Source of the DNA: Haemophilus parainfluenzae | GTDB lineage: Bacteria > Pseudomonadota > Gammaproteobacteria > Enterobacterales > Pasteurellaceae | Length of the DNA stretch: 64,000 nt | Direction: 5' to 3' | NCBI RefSeq assembly: GCF_900450995.1 | Contig: NZ_UGHY01000002.1 | Coordinates: forward strand, 248,001-312,000 | Shown here: in pieces, positions 37,799 to 47,564 of the stretch | Numbering within the stretch: position 1 is the stretch's first letter | Layout of the letters: each line of letters opens with the position of its first letter | Made by a program: the position numbers and the translations under genes | The notes under the pieces: model-generated | What the model saw: the letters and a program-made list of their open reading frames with translations, nothing else | What the model was told of the DNA's origin: nothing | Database searches by the model: none

Positions 37799-38650
37799 TT
37801 ATTCCAATTCGAATTCAACCAGTAATGGATTATGATCTGATGAAGTAACCACTTCTGATGTTGCACTCACCACTTTTATGCCTCGCGTAAAAATATAATC
37901 AAGTGGATAACCTAAAAATCTAACCCGCTCATCTTGAGAGAGCGTCACTGCATCTAATCCATATTTTTGCATCAAATTATTAGCTAAATTCAGACGACGC
38001 TCATTCCATACATTAAAATCGCCAGACATAATGATGGGGCCTTGATGATTTTCCACAAAAGAAAAGAGCTGCTCTAACTGAGTTTGATAAGCGGAAATCC
38101 CCCATTCAAAATTAATCAAATGCACATTAATAAGTAGCAAGCTATCGCCTTTTTCTAATGGAAAACTCATCACACTTGCCACTTTGGGAATTTGTATTAA
38201 TGGTTCTGCTACGCCACCACCGCAATACCATTCTGGTTGCGTTTTGGTGAATGTTTTTACACCTGATAAGAGATCTTTAAAAGAAAAAGATGACACAAAA
38301 AGTGCGGTCGAAAATGTACTTAAATTTTGATGCTGCGTCGCCTCTTGTAATAACACAAAATCAGCTTGTTCAGACAATCTCGCTAAATCTTTTTGCCACC
38401 CCTTATCTTGCCCTTTATGCACATTCCAATTGACTAAACGAAAATGTGAAGAGGCTAATTTATACACTGAATTATCAGCCTTGTCACATTGCATATTTAA
38501 CCTGTTGTCAAAAGGAATATAATTTACTTTTTGTGACGTATTTAATTGGATAAATGTACGTTTAAAAATTGTTAAATTCGCAAAAAAATAGCCGCCACCT
38601 AAAATCAGCAATAGTAATCCAATAGCTAAAAATCGATAAATTCGCTTCAT
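37799..38650 (-). CDS. yafD: endonuclease/exonuclease/phosphatase-family protein (YafD-like)
   Basis: This 283-residue protein has an N-terminal membrane anchor (about 5-27, FLAIGLLLLILGGGYFFA) and an EEP hydrolase domain: LVNWNVHKGQDKGWQKDL near 74, FVLLQEATQH near 100 (metal Glu), IIMSGDFNVWNERR near 208, and SSDHNPLLVEFELE at the end (catalytic Asp-His). The substrate is unknown. I start at 38650 (MKRIYRF), where GAGAGGA lies upstream; the frame itself extends 17 codons further. It is divergent from ytfE and contains an uptake signal at 38302-38310. Confidence 0.85.
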   Translation of the reverse strand: MKRIYRFLAIGLLLLILGGGYFFANLTIFKRTFIQLNTSQKVNYIPFDNRLNMQCDKADNSVYKLASSHFRLVNWNVHKGQDKGWQKDLARLSEQADFVLLQEATQHQNLSTFSTALFVSSFSFKDLLSGVKTFTKTQPEWYCGGGVAEPLIQIPKVASVMSFPLEKGDSLLLINVHLINFEWGISAYQTQLEQLFSFVENHQGPIIMSGDFNVWNERRLNLANNLMQKYGLDAVTLSQDERVRFLGYPLDYIFTRGIKVVSATSEVVTSSDHNPLLVEFELE

Positions 38651-38760
38651 GATGATCCTCTCTCTATGCTCGAATAATAACACCTCATCAAAGCAATGCA
38701 ACTTTCACTTTTAATACTCATTAATACCTACCTACAACATGGTAACTTTAACTTTTAGCT

Positions 38761-38774
38761 TTGATTTAAATCAT
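38761..38774 (+). promoter_or_regulatory. FNR-type site before ytfE
   Basis: TTGATTTAAATCAT matches TTGAT-N4-ATCAA at 9 of 10 positions, about 88 bp from the ytfE start. Control of ytfE by FNR has been reported in H. influenzae, which fits. No clear NsrR palindrome is present. Confidence 0.65.
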
Positions 38775-38861
38775 ACTTTGCTAAAAAAACCGTTGCATTT
38801 TTCTTTTATTATCTTAGTATTTTACTCAACTTCTAACTCTACCATTATAAGGAGATTCATT

Positions 38862-39536
38862 ATGTCTTTTGGAGATAAAAAATTAAGTGAAATCGCAATC
38901 AGTGTACCCGGCTCAACTTCACTACTTCGTGAATATGATTTAGATTTCTGCTGTGGTGGTTCAGATACACTCGCTCACGCAGCGGCAGAAAAAGGACTCA
39001 ATTTAGCAGACCTCGAAACGCGCTTAACTGCGCTACAAAACAGCAAAGCAGAAAACCCTGAAGAATATTGGGTTGGTGCAAATTATGGCGAAGTTATCGA
39101 TCATATTTTAGTTCGCTATCATCAACGTCACCGTGAACAACTTCAAGAATTAATCGTGTTAGCAGATCGCGTAGAAAGTGTTCATGGTGATCGCGATGAT
39201 TGCCCTATCGGCGTAGCAGCGGAATTGCGCAATGTCTATGATGATTTAAGCAACCATATGATGAAAGAAGAGCACGTGCTTTTCCCTATGATCAAAGCGG
39301 GAAATTATATAATGGCACAAATGCCAATTCGTATGATGGAAATGGAACACGCAGAACATGGCGAACATTTAGACGTATTGAAATCATTAACAAACAATAT
39401 GACACCTCCAGCTGATGCTTGCAATACATGGCGTGCACTTTACAGCGGTATTCAAGAATTTGCAGATGATTTAATGATGCATATTCATCGTGAAAATAAT
39501 GTTTTATTCCCTCGTGTGATTGCTGAAAATCACTAA
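38862..39536 (+). CDS. ytfE: iron-sulfur cluster repair di-iron protein YtfE (RIC)
   Basis: YtfE repairs Fe-S clusters damaged by nitric oxide or oxidants. The 224-residue protein has an N-terminal ScdA-type domain with the double cysteine DFCCGGSDTLAHAA near 25-38, then a hemerythrin-like four-helix domain with His/Glu ligands in HILVRYHQRHREQL, HMMKEEHVLFPMI, EMEHAEHGEHL and MMHIHRENNVLFPRV. I start at 38862 (MSFGDKK), behind AAGGAGA; the upstream extension of the frame is promoter DNA. The FNR-type site and presence of a nitrite reductase elsewhere in the window fit nitrosative stress. Confidence 0.95.
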   Translation: MSFGDKKLSEIAISVPGSTSLLREYDLDFCCGGSDTLAHAAAEKGLNLADLETRLTALQNSKAENPEEYWVGANYGEVIDHILVRYHQRHREQLQELIVLADRVESVHGDRDDCPIGVAAELRNVYDDLSNHMMKEEHVLFPMIKAGNYIMAQMPIRMMEMEHAEHGEHLDVLKSLTNNMTPPADACNTWRALYSGIQEFADDLMMHIHRENNVLFPRVIAENH

Positions 39537-39555
39537 GAACAAATCATCTAAAGAA

Positions 39556-39579
39556 AAAGGGCGAAATCATTCGCCCTTT
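39556..39579. terminator. bidirectional terminator after ytfE
   Basis: AAAGGGCGAA pairs with TTCGCCCTTT around a 4-base loop, with A- and T-rich flanks, between converging genes. Confidence 0.88.
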
Positions 39580-39605
39580 AAAATTAGCCTAAAACTGACC
39601 ACACT

Positions 39606-41555
39606 TTACTTCTCTTCACTACCTTTATATAAACGGTTTTTATACAAATAGCTGCCAAGTAAGGCATGTGCCAACGCTTCTTTTTTCATTTCTTCCGGCA
39701 CGTCTTTTTCGGTTAATGTGTCTTTTTCCTTATCATAAACATAGCCTTTTGCTTTGCTATTTGGTGTTTGGATAACCACATCATGATTGCCTTTCATTAA
39801 AGCTTGGGTTTGATCAAACTGCATAAAGGCACGATTCGGATTCACATCTTGCGTTAAATCAAAGCCAATCATCGGATAATTACCACTTACACCCGCAATA
39901 GAAAGTAAGGTTGTCGGCATATCAATTTGGCTCACTAAGCGACTGTCTCGACGTGGCTCAACATGATCACCTAAAATTAACGCAGGAATATGGAAATGCT
40001 TAATTGGCACCAAGCTTGCCCCAGCTGCACGAGAATCATGGTCGGCAATCACCAAGAACACGGTATCTTTCCAATAATTAGATTGTTTCGCTAAGTTGAA
40101 GAAATAACCAATCGCATAATCCGCATATTTTGCACTGTTATTACGGGTTGCTTTTGGTTGTTCGTAAAGCTCAATTTTACCATCCGGAAATTCAAAAGGA
40201 TCGTGATTGCTCGAACTAAACACTAAGCTAAAGAATGGTTTTCCTTCATTCTGTAATTGGGTAAAAGTTTCGTTCGCTTTATCAAATAAATCCTCATCAC
40301 TCACGCCCCAAGTCGCAGTAAATTTAGGATTTTGATAATCCTTTTGATCGATAATATTTTGGAAACCATTACCATAGAAGAAGCTTGCCATGTTATCAAA
40401 GTGTTTTTCACCACCATAAATAAAGGAAGTGTTATAACCTTGTTTGGCAAGTAAATCTGCAATAGTAAAGAAACCACTTTGACTGTTATTCAATTTCACC
40501 ACTGCACGTGCTGGAGTTGGTGTAAAACCTGCAGTTGTAGCTTCAATACCGCGTACAGAACGCGTACCTGTCGCATAGAGATTTTCAAATAACCAACCTT
40601 CTTTGGCTAATTTATCAAATTCTGGTGAAAGCGGTTTTCCGCCTAATGAACCGACAAATTGCGCCCCAAAACTTTCTTCCAAAATAATGACGATATTTTT
40701 CGGTTTACCTTGGTAAGTTGCTTGGTTTTTCGTTAAAGTTGGAATCTTCTCTGAAATATAATCACTTTCAGGGCGCCCACGGCTTGCTTTGACGATACGC
40801 AACATTTCATCTGTATCCATTTTGCCATAGGCTTCAGAAGAGGCTCCTTCGTCTTTAAATTGTTGGGCAGCATAAAGAACGGAATAACCTGAATTCAACA
40901 CAAGCGAATTCACTAAACCATCAGAGGAAAAAGCCACCATTGCAGGATTCACACCACGGTGCTGAAAACTAGAACGTGCGCCTAAAAAAGCAACTGCAAT
41001 CACAAGCAATGCGATAACAGGACGTAATTTCCAACTCATTGGGCGTAAATTTTTCACTGCATAACCAGATAGCTTCCAATAACAGAAGAAAGCCGTAACG
41101 GTAAAAATGAGGCTAAAAATGACCGCAGTTAAATGACCTTCCATCAACATTGAAAAGACTTCTTTCGGATAAATTAGATATTCGATAAAGAGACGGTTTG
41201 GACGGAAATCATAGGTTTCGATAAATGCAGGTGTAGCGAGTTCCATAAACAGAATAAACACACTGCCAAGGGTAAGCCAGATACGTAAAATCATTTTCCA
41301 AATACGGCTATTATGAAATAACACCGTAAATAATGCTGGCACACCAAATAGATAACACAAAGCCACGATGTCCATACGCAAGCCTTGTAAGAATAATTGC
41401 CCCCAGCCCGCTACCGCAGAGACACGGTCTGCTTGCCAAATCGCAAGCCCAAGACGAGATAAGGAGAAAATGATCAGATTAATGATGACGAAGAGAAAAA
41501 TCGGATATAAAGGAGAACGTGTTTGTTTCATTTTGACACTCATATTGACACTCAT
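39606..41555 (-). CDS. LTA synthase-like membrane sulfatase-fold transferase
   Basis: This 649-residue protein has five membrane helices (about 15-200) and a periplasmic alkaline-phosphatase/sulfatase domain. Motifs are NIVIILEESFGAQFVGSLGG near 287 (metal Glu), GTRSVRGIEATTAGFTPTPARA near 332 (nucleophile Ser/Thr region), FIYGGEKHFDNM near 375, SSSNHDPFEFPD near 450, and ADHDSRAAG near 505 (metal Asp-His). Such enzymes transfer phosphoglycerol or phosphoethanolamine to glycans or lipids. The substrate here is unknown. The gene starts with a 12-nt tandem duplication, so any of three in-frame ATGs could be used; AGGA lies before the first. Confidence 0.85.
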   Translation of the reverse strand: MSVNMSVKMKQTRSPLYPIFLFVIINLIIFSLSRLGLAIWQADRVSAVAGWGQLFLQGLRMDIVALCYLFGVPALFTVLFHNSRIWKMILRIWLTLGSVFILFMELATPAFIETYDFRPNRLFIEYLIYPKEVFSMLMEGHLTAVIFSLIFTVTAFFCYWKLSGYAVKNLRPMSWKLRPVIALLVIAVAFLGARSSFQHRGVNPAMVAFSSDGLVNSLVLNSGYSVLYAAQQFKDEGASSEAYGKMDTDEMLRIVKASRGRPESDYISEKIPTLTKNQATYQGKPKNIVIILEESFGAQFVGSLGGKPLSPEFDKLAKEGWLFENLYATGTRSVRGIEATTAGFTPTPARAVVKLNNSQSGFFTIADLLAKQGYNTSFIYGGEKHFDNMASFFYGNGFQNIIDQKDYQNPKFTATWGVSDEDLFDKANETFTQLQNEGKPFFSLVFSSSNHDPFEFPDGKIELYEQPKATRNNSAKYADYAIGYFFNLAKQSNYWKDTVFLVIADHDSRAAGASLVPIKHFHIPALILGDHVEPRRDSRLVSQIDMPTTLLSIAGVSGNYPMIGFDLTQDVNPNRAFMQFDQTQALMKGNHDVVIQTPNSKAKGYVYDKEKDTLTEKDVPEEMKKEALAHALLGSYLYKNRLYKGSEEK

Positions 41556-41637
41556 AAGTCCTAAGGGAATCGCTACCCCTTGATTAATTTAAAGCACGCT
41601 AATGTGCCATTCCTTTCATAGAGAGATAAAAAAACAC

Positions 41638-41677
41638 AAAGTGCGGTTAAAAACATCATCATTTTTGACCGCACTTT
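41638..41677 (-). terminator. uptake-signal terminator of the malic enzyme gene
   Basis: AAAGTGCGGTTAAAAA pairs with TTTTTGACCGCACTTT (one mismatch) around an 8-base loop, 12 bp beyond the stop. Confidence 0.85.
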
Positions 41678-41689
41678 GAGAAAGTAAAA

Positions 41690-42964
41690 TTACGCTGCAA
41701 CTAACGCTTTTAATTGTTTTTCATAAGCAGCCCAATCGGTAATTGGACGGGTTGCCACACCTGTTTCCATTGCTTTTTTCGCTACCGCAGAAGACACGGT
41801 AAATAATAAACGAGGATCGAACGGAGTCGGAATGACATAATCCGGCCCAAATGATAACGCACCATAATTAGCAATAATTTCTAATGGAACCGGTTCTTTC
41901 GCAAGACCCGCAATGGCATGAGAAGCCGCTAATTTCATTTCCTCATTAATCGCTGTTGCGCCTACGTCTAATGCACCACGGAATAAGAATGGGAAACAAA
42001 GTACGTTATTTACTTGATTTGGAAAGTCTGAGCGACCAGTACAAACAATCGCATCTGGACGAACTGCTTTGGCTTCATCTGGGGTAATTTCCGGTACAGG
42101 GTTAGCTAATGCAAGAATTAATGGATTTTCAGCCATGGTTTTCACCATTTCAGGTTTTAATGCACCTGCTTTAGAGCAACCTAAGAACACATCAGCTCCC
42201 TTAACGGCATCCGCTAATGTGCGCCAACCATTATCTTCAATCGCGTAGAATTGTTTGGTTTCATCCATGTTATCGCCACGGCCTTTGTAAATCACACCTT
42301 TAGAGTCACACATGATGATATTTTCTTTTTTGAAACCTAATGCACGAAGCAAGTTAGTACAAGCAATAGCTGAAGCACCTGCGCCATTTACTACTAAGCG
42401 AACATCTGCAATATTTTTACCAATAATTTCTAAACCGTTTAATGCTGCTGCACCGACGATAATGGCAGTACCATGTTGGTCATCATGGAATACTGGAATC
42501 CCCATGCGTTCACGCAATGCTTTTTCAATGTGGAAACATTCCGGTGCTTTGATATCTTCAAGGTTAATCCCACCAAAAGTAGGTTCTAATGAAGCGATAA
42601 TATCGATTAATTTATCTGGATCATGTTCATTGATTTCAATGTCGAATACGTTGATGCCTGCAAATTTTTTGAACAATACACCTTTCCCTTCCATAACAGG
42701 TTTTGATGCAAGCGCACCAATATTTCCTAAACCTAATACAGCAGTACCATTTGAAATCACAGCCACTAAATTAGCACGTGCAGTATAACGGCTTGCTGCT
42801 GAAGGATCTTTTTCAATCTCTAAACAAGGCTCAGCAACACCTGGAGAATACGCAAGGGCTAAATCATGTTGGGTTTCTAATGATTTGGTTGGGGTGACCG
42901 CAATTTTTCCCGGAATTGGGAATTCATGAAAATCTAATGCAGCTTGGCGCAATTGTTCGCTCAT
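41690..42964 (-). CDS. maeB: malic enzyme, single-domain form (oxaloacetate-decarboxylating)
   Basis: It converts malate to pyruvate and CO2 with reduction of NAD(P). The 424-residue protein has [14 protein letters not shown] near 40, [17 protein letters not shown] near 78, [11 protein letters not shown] near 157 (metal Asp pair), [16 protein letters not shown] near 189 (nucleotide loop), and [16 protein letters not shown] near 283. MaeB of E. coli is about 759 residues, with a phosphotransacetylase-like C-terminal domain that is absent here; the frame ends cleanly at a normal terminator. I start at 42964 (MSEQLRQ), behind GGAG. Cofactor preference cannot be read. Confidence 0.92.
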   Translation of the reverse strand: MSEQLRQAALDFHEFPIPGKIAVTPTKSLETQHDLALAYSPGVAEPCLEIEKDPSAASRYTARANLVAVISNGTAVLGLGNIGALASKPVMEGKGVLFKKFAGINVFDIEINEHDPDKLIDIIASLEPTFGGINLEDIKAPECFHIEKALRERMGIPVFHDDQHGTAIIVGAAALNGLEIIGKNIADVRLVVNGAGASAIACTNLLRALGFKKENIIMCDSKGVIYKGRGDNMDETKQFYAIEDNGWRTLADAVKGADVFLGCSKAGALKPEMVKTMAENPLILALANPVPEITPDEAKAVRPDAIVCTGRSDFPNQVNNVLCFPFLFRGALDVGATAINEEMKLAASHAIAGLAKEPVPLEIIANYGALSFGPDYVIPTPFDPRLLFTVSSAVAKKAMETGVATRPITDWAAYEKQLKALVAA

Positions 42965-43164
42965 ATAAAAATACTCCATTTTCACTTAGGCTAAATAAAA
43001 TTTGCGCCATTATACTCTCTTTTAAACAGAATTTTGTGACATACCGCAAAAATTTTACAAATTTATTACAAAAATATGAGTAAAATCGACCACACATTTG
43101 TCTTTTCTTCACATTCATAAGCAAAAACGTTACTATATCGCAAAAAATATACAGGATATAAATA

Positions 43165-43794
43165 ATGAGTTTGTTTTCTAAATTTAGAAGCGCCATCAAT
43201 AAATTACAACGGAAAGCGATTAACAAAACCTTTCAAAAACGGTTAACCAACCAAGGCATCTCTGTGATTTCGGCAAACTGTGTCGGTGCATTTATTTTGC
43301 ACGACCTTAATCAGCCTTTTAATTCTCCGTTTGTTAACCTTTATTTAGACCCAAGCGATTTTGTTCGCTATCTACAGAACATTACATTCTATCAAGCACA
43401 ACCGCTTCAATTTATACAAACAGAAAAACCGTATCCCGTTGGTCTATTAGGTGATCTTAAAGTACACTTTATGCACTATCACTCCGAACAAGAGGCTCGG
43501 GAAAAGTGGGAAGCTCGCTCACAGCGTTTAGACCTAGATAACTTGTTTATTATGATGACAGATAAAGATGGTGGAAAAGGTGCAAAATATGAAGACCTGC
43601 AAGCCTTCGATAACTTGCCTTATCCAAACAAAGTGGTCTTTACCCACAAGCCATATCCTGAATTAAAATCCGCTTACTACATTAAAGGCTTTGAAAACGA
43701 AGAAGAAGTGGGTGATTTATTTACTTTTTCTGGTTGGAATGGTGAAAAATATTACGACCAATTTGATTACGTTAGCTGGTTCAATCAAAAATAA
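43165..43794 (+). CDS. DUF1919 family protein
   Basis: This 209-residue, probably cytosolic protein has a basic N-terminus (FRSAINKLQRKAINKTFQKRL), then LYLDPSDFVRYLQNITFY near 68, KPYPVGLLGDLKVHFMHY near 90, REKWEARSQRLDLDNLFIMMTD near 113, and KVVFTHKPYP near 155. This layout is that of DUF1919, a glycan-biosynthesis-associated family sometimes found with exopolysaccharide genes. No experimentally defined activity is known to me. AGGA lies 8 bases before the ATG. rsuA and a Bcr-type exporter follow by 9 and 1 bp. Confidence 0.8.
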   Translation: MSLFSKFRSAINKLQRKAINKTFQKRLTNQGISVISANCVGAFILHDLNQPFNSPFVNLYLDPSDFVRYLQNITFYQAQPLQFIQTEKPYPVGLLGDLKVHFMHYHSEQEAREKWEARSQRLDLDNLFIMMTDKDGGKGAKYEDLQAFDNLPYPNKVVFTHKPYPELKSAYYIKGFENEEEVGDLFTFSGWNGEKYYDQFDYVSWFNQK

Positions 43795-43803
43795 GAGTTT
43801 ACG

Positions 43804-44502
43804 ATGCGATTAGATAAATTTATTGCCGAGAATAGTGGTTTAACCCGTTCACAAGCCACCAAGGCCATTCGCCAAAGTGCGGTCAAAATTAACGGTGAAA
43901 TTGTGAAAAATGGGGCGATCAAAGTAAGCCAAGAAGATGAAATTTATTTTGAGGATGAATTGTTGCCTTGGGTAGAAGAAGGTCAATATTTTATGTTGCA
44001 TAAGCCTCAGGGCTACGTTTGCTCTCATGATGACGGTGACTATCCAACTATTTATCAATTCTTTGAACCGCCTCTTTCTGGCAAGTTACACAGCGCTGGA
44101 CGATTAGATGTGGATACCACAGGACTCGTGCTATTAACGGATGATGGTCAATGGTCACATCGTATTACCTCACCAAAACATCAATGTGAGAAAACCTATT
44201 TAGTCACTTTAGCTGACCCGGTTGAGAACCATTATGCTTCAGCTTGTGAAGAAGGCATTCTATTACGTGGCGAAAAAGGACCAACTAAGCCAGCAAAACT
44301 TGAAGTGTTAGATGATTACAACGTGAATCTGACTATCTCTGAAGGGCGCTATCATCAAGTAAAACGCATGTTTGCTGCACTTGGTAATAAAGTCGTTGCA
44401 CTACACCGTTGGAGAATTGGCAACGTTGAATTAGATGAAAGCTTAGAAGAAGGCGAATTTCGTCCACTCACTCAGGAAGAAATCGACAATTTAGTGAAAT
44501 AA
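43804..44502 (+). CDS. rsuA: 16S rRNA pseudouridine(516) synthase
   Basis: RsuA isomerises U516 of 16S rRNA. The 232-residue protein has an N-terminal S4 RNA-binding domain (about 1-55, MRLDKFIAENSGLTRSQATKAIR) and a catalytic domain with AGRLDVDTTGLVLLTDDG near 98 (catalytic Asp) and ISEGRYHQVKRMFAALGNKV near 178. Length matches E. coli RsuA. It is cotranscribed with the DUF1919 gene and the exporter. An uptake signal is at 43875-43883. Confidence 0.95.
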   Translation: MRLDKFIAENSGLTRSQATKAIRQSAVKINGEIVKNGAIKVSQEDEIYFEDELLPWVEEGQYFMLHKPQGYVCSHDDGDYPTIYQFFEPPLSGKLHSAGRLDVDTTGLVLLTDDGQWSHRITSPKHQCEKTYLVTLADPVENHYASACEEGILLRGEKGPTKPAKLEVLDDYNVNLTISEGRYHQVKRMFAALGNKVVALHRWRIGNVELDESLEEGEFRPLTQEEIDNLVK

Positions 44503-44503
44503 T

Positions 44504-45703
44504 ATGAGTCAAAATATTAAACCTACCTTTATTTTTATCGCCACGCTCGGCATCCTCTCAATGCTACCACCTTTGGGCGTGGATATGTATATTCCGTCCT
44601 TTTTAAATATTGCCGAAGACTTAAATATCGACTCCGAGCAAGTGCAGTACACGCTGACATTCTTCGCCTATGGTATGGCTGCAGGGCAATTGTTCTGGGG
44701 GCCTTTTGGTGATAGCTTTGGTCGTAAACCGATTATTTTATTAGGGGTCATTATTGGTGCTATCACATCCATCATTTTAACAGGCATTCATTCTATTGGC
44801 AGTTTCACTGTTCTGCGTTTCATTCAAGGTTTCTTTGGAGCAGCCCCTGTTGTGCTTTCAGGCGCTTTATTACGAGATTTATTTAGCAAAGATCAGCTCT
44901 CTCGAGTCATGTCCACCATTACACTTGTCTTTATGATTGCACCGCTTGTTGCACCAGTGATTGGTGGATATATTGTGAAATTTTTCCATTGGCACATGAT
45001 CTTTTATGTGATTGGCGCGATGGGATTTCTTGCCGCACTGCTCATCTTTTTCGTTATTCCCGAGACCCATAAACAAGAAAATCGTATTCCCCTGCGCCTT
45101 AATATTATTGCCCGTAACTTCATGATGCTTTCTAAACAAAAAGAAGTGTTAGGTTATATGGCAGCAGCCTCTTTTGGATTTGGTGGTTTATTTGCCTTCG
45201 TCACTGCGGGATCGATTGTCTATATCGGTATTTATGGTATTCCTGTCGATCAATTCGGCTATTTCTTTATGATCAATATTGCCATTATGACCGCTGCATC
45301 TTATCTAAATGGTAAATTTGTATTGAAGCTAGGTGCAGAAACCATGTTACGAATTGGTATTGCCGTACAATTTATTTCAGGAATCTGGCTATTTTTAACC
45401 GCACTTTTTGATTTTGGCTTTTGGTCAATGGCAATTGGTGTAGCATTTTTTGTAGGACAAAACCCATTAATTTCCTCCAATGCGACTGCCTCTATTCTAG
45501 AAAAATTCCCAACGATGGCAGGTACTGCAAACTCATTAATGGGAAGTGTCCGTTTTGGTGTCGGCGCAGTAATGGGTTCCCTAGTAGCAAGCTTTAAAAT
45601 GGAAACAGCAGCACCAATGCTCTATACAATGGCAGCTTGCGTAGTTATTTCAGCCCTCTCTTACTATTTCCTGACTTATCGGCATTGCAATTCAACTAAA
45701 TAA
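44504..45703 (+). CDS. bcr: Bcr/CflA family multidrug efflux transporter
   Basis: This 399-residue major facilitator protein has 12 hydrophobic segments. Bcr-family signatures are GVDMYIPSFLNIAEDL near 25, GQLFWGPFGDSFGRKPIILLGV near 60 (loop 2-3), RFIQGFFGAAPVVLSGALLRDLF near 105, and APVIGGYI near 148 (motif C of drug/H+ antiporters). It likely exports drugs such as bicyclomycin or dipeptides; the substrate cannot be read. The start is one base after the rsuA stop, so it is coupled. An uptake signal is at 45398-45406. Confidence 0.9.
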   Translation: MSQNIKPTFIFIATLGILSMLPPLGVDMYIPSFLNIAEDLNIDSEQVQYTLTFFAYGMAAGQLFWGPFGDSFGRKPIILLGVIIGAITSIILTGIHSIGSFTVLRFIQGFFGAAPVVLSGALLRDLFSKDQLSRVMSTITLVFMIAPLVAPVIGGYIVKFFHWHMIFYVIGAMGFLAALLIFFVIPETHKQENRIPLRLNIIARNFMMLSKQKEVLGYMAAASFGFGGLFAFVTAGSIVYIGIYGIPVDQFGYFFMINIAIMTAASYLNGKFVLKLGAETMLRIGIAVQFISGIWLFLTALFDFGFWSMAIGVAFFVGQNPLISSNATASILEKFPTMAGTANSLMGSVRFGVGAVMGSLVASFKMETAAPMLYTMAACVVISALSYYFLTYRHCNSTK

Positions 45704-45714
45704 TAAAAATTTTA

Positions 45715-45746
45715 TTCATATCTAATAAGCAATTATTAGATATGAA
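45715..45746 (+). terminator. AT-rich hairpin after the Bcr-type gene
   Basis: TTCATATCTAATAA pairs perfectly with TTATTAGATATGAA around GCAA. There is no downstream T-run, so termination would be weak; mRNA 3'-end protection is an alternative. Confidence 0.55.
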
Positions 45747-45849
45747 TGGACGTAATTGTTTCAGTTAGACTAGTATTTTTGTGTCATTTAAAGCGAATAC
45801 AACAGCCTTTCATGAAATTTGATACAAAATTCAATCCCTCTTTAAATTA

Positions 45850-45886
45850 ATAGATTATTTTGATTAATTTAATAGATTTTAATCAC
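45850..45886 (+). promoter_or_regulatory. possible OxyR site before the catalase gene
   Basis: Two ATAG elements begin exactly 22 bp apart (45850, 45872), the spacing of ATAG-N7-CTAT repeats in OxyR sites; the CTAT elements are poor. A TATGAT -10 candidate lies at 45900-45905, placing the site just upstream of -35. OxyR control of catalase is known in H. influenzae. Confidence 0.4.
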
Positions 45887-45958
45887 TAAAACCTTTTTGT
45901 ATGATGTTTACGAAATTTATTTCAACCCTACTTATTTCATACATACAAGGAGTTAATA

Positions 45959-47485
45959 ATGAGTTCTCAATGCCCTTTTTCGCATTTATCGTCTACTAAC
46001 CTAACTATGGGAAATGGCGCCCCTGTGGCGGACAATCAAAACAGTTTAACTGCAGGTCCGCGTGGTCCATTACTTTCACAAGATTTATGGCTTAACGAAA
46101 AATTAGCTGATTTCGTACGCGAAGTTATTCCAGAGCGTCGTATGCACGCAAAAGGTTCTGGTGCATTTGGTACCTTTACTGTCACACACGATATTACTAA
46201 ATATACTCGTGCAAAAATTTTTAGTGAAGTGGGTAAAAAAACAGAAATGTTCGCACGCTTTACCACTGTTGCGGGTGAACGTGGTGCTGCTGATGCTGAA
46301 CGTGATATTCGCGGTTTTGCATTAAAATTCTATACCGAGGAAGGTAACTGGGACTTAGTGGGTAATAACACCCCTGTGTTCTTCTTACGTGATCCACGTA
46401 AATTCCCAGACTTAAACAAAGCGGTAAAACGTGATCCTCGCACTAATATGCGTTCAGCAACGAACAACTGGGATTTCTGGACATTATTACCAGAAGCATT
46501 ACACCAAGTAACCGTTGTAATGAGTGATCGTGGTATTCCTGCAAGCTATCGTCATATGCATGGTTATGGTTCACATACTTATAGTTTTTGGAATGAAGCT
46601 GGTGAACGTTTCTGGGTAAAATTCCATTTCCATACTCAACAAGGTATTAAAAACTTAACTGATGCAGAAGCGGCAGCAGTGATTGCAAATGACCGCGAAA
46701 GTCACCAACGTGATTTATACGAAGCAATTGAACGTGGCGACTTCCCGAAATGGACGCTATTTGTACAAATTATGCCAGAAGCAGATGCGGAAAAAGTACC
46801 TTATCATCCATTCGACTTGACAAAAGTATGGCCGAAAAAAGATTATCCGTTAATTGAAGTGGGTGAATTTGAGTTGAACCGTAACCCAGAAAACTTCTTT
46901 GCTGATGTAGAACAATCTGCATTTGCACCAAGTAATTTAGTTCCAGGTATCGGCGCAAGCCCAGATAAAATGTTACAAGCTCGTTTATTCAACTATGCGG
47001 ATGCACAACGTTACCGTTTAGGTGTAAACTACCGTCAAATTCCAGTAAACCGTCCACGTTGCCCTGTTCATAGCAACCAACGTGATGGCCAAGGCCGTGT
47101 AGATGGCAACTACGGTAGCTTACCGCACTATGAACCAAACAGCTTCAGCCAATGGCAACAACAACCAGACTTTGCTGAACCACCACTTCGTATCAACGGA
47201 GATGCAGCACACTGGGATTATCGTAACGATGATAATGATTACTTCAGCCAACCGCGTGCATTATTTAACTTAATGAATCCAGAGCAAAAACAAGCATTGT
47301 TCAACAATACTGCGGCTGCAATGGGCGATGCACCTGATTTCATTAAATATCGTCATATCCGTAACTGTCACTGGTGTGATCCTGCATATGGTGAAGGCGT
47401 TGCAAAAACATTGGGCTTAACAGTTGAAGATGCATTAAAAGCACGTGAAACTGACCCAGCATTAGGTCAAGGCGGATTGTTATAA
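45959..47485 (+). CDS. hktE: catalase (heme, clade 3)
   Basis: This cytosolic enzyme disproportionates hydrogen peroxide. The 508-residue protein has [19 protein letters not shown] near 60 (distal His), [13 protein letters not shown] near 138 (catalytic Asn), and [23 protein letters not shown] near 341 (proximal heme-ligand Tyr). AAGGAG lies before the ATG. It is monocistronic, behind a possible OxyR site. An uptake signal sits right at the stop codon (47484-47492). Haemophilus needs external heme or porphyrin supply to varying degrees, so heme loading may depend on growth conditions. Confidence 0.96.
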   Translation: MSSQCPFSHLSSTNLTMGNGAPVADNQNSLTAGPRGPLLSQDLWLNEKLADFVREVIPERRMHAKGSGAFGTFTVTHDITKYTRAKIFSEVGKKTEMFARFTTVAGERGAADAERDIRGFALKFYTEEGNWDLVGNNTPVFFLRDPRKFPDLNKAVKRDPRTNMRSATNNWDFWTLLPEALHQVTVVMSDRGIPASYRHMHGYGSHTYSFWNEAGERFWVKFHFHTQQGIKNLTDAEAAAVIANDRESHQRDLYEAIERGDFPKWTLFVQIMPEADAEKVPYHPFDLTKVWPKKDYPLIEVGEFELNRNPENFFADVEQSAFAPSNLVPGIGASPDKMLQARLFNYADAQRYRLGVNYRQIPVNRPRCPVHSNQRDGQGRVDGNYGSLPHYEPNSFSQWQQQPDFAEPPLRINGDAAHWDYRNDDNDYFSQPRALFNLMNPEQKQALFNNTAAAMGDAPDFIKYRHIRNCHWCDPAYGEGVAKTLGLTVEDALKARETDPALGQGGLL

Positions 47486-47524
47486 GTGCGGTTAATTTTA
47501 TAAACAGATTTTAAATCTAAAAAT

Positions 47525-47547
47525 AAAGGCGGGAATTCCCCGCCTTT
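47525..47547. terminator. bidirectional terminator between catalase and AlsT genes
   Basis: AAAGGCGGG pairs with CCCGCCTTT around a 5-base loop. Confidence 0.88.
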
Positions 47548-47564
47548 CATATTTCATTAAATGC

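Noticed and set aside
42312..42788. 158-codon antisense frame in the malic enzyme gene
   Set aside because: Shadow of the conserved nucleotide-binding region; no start signal.
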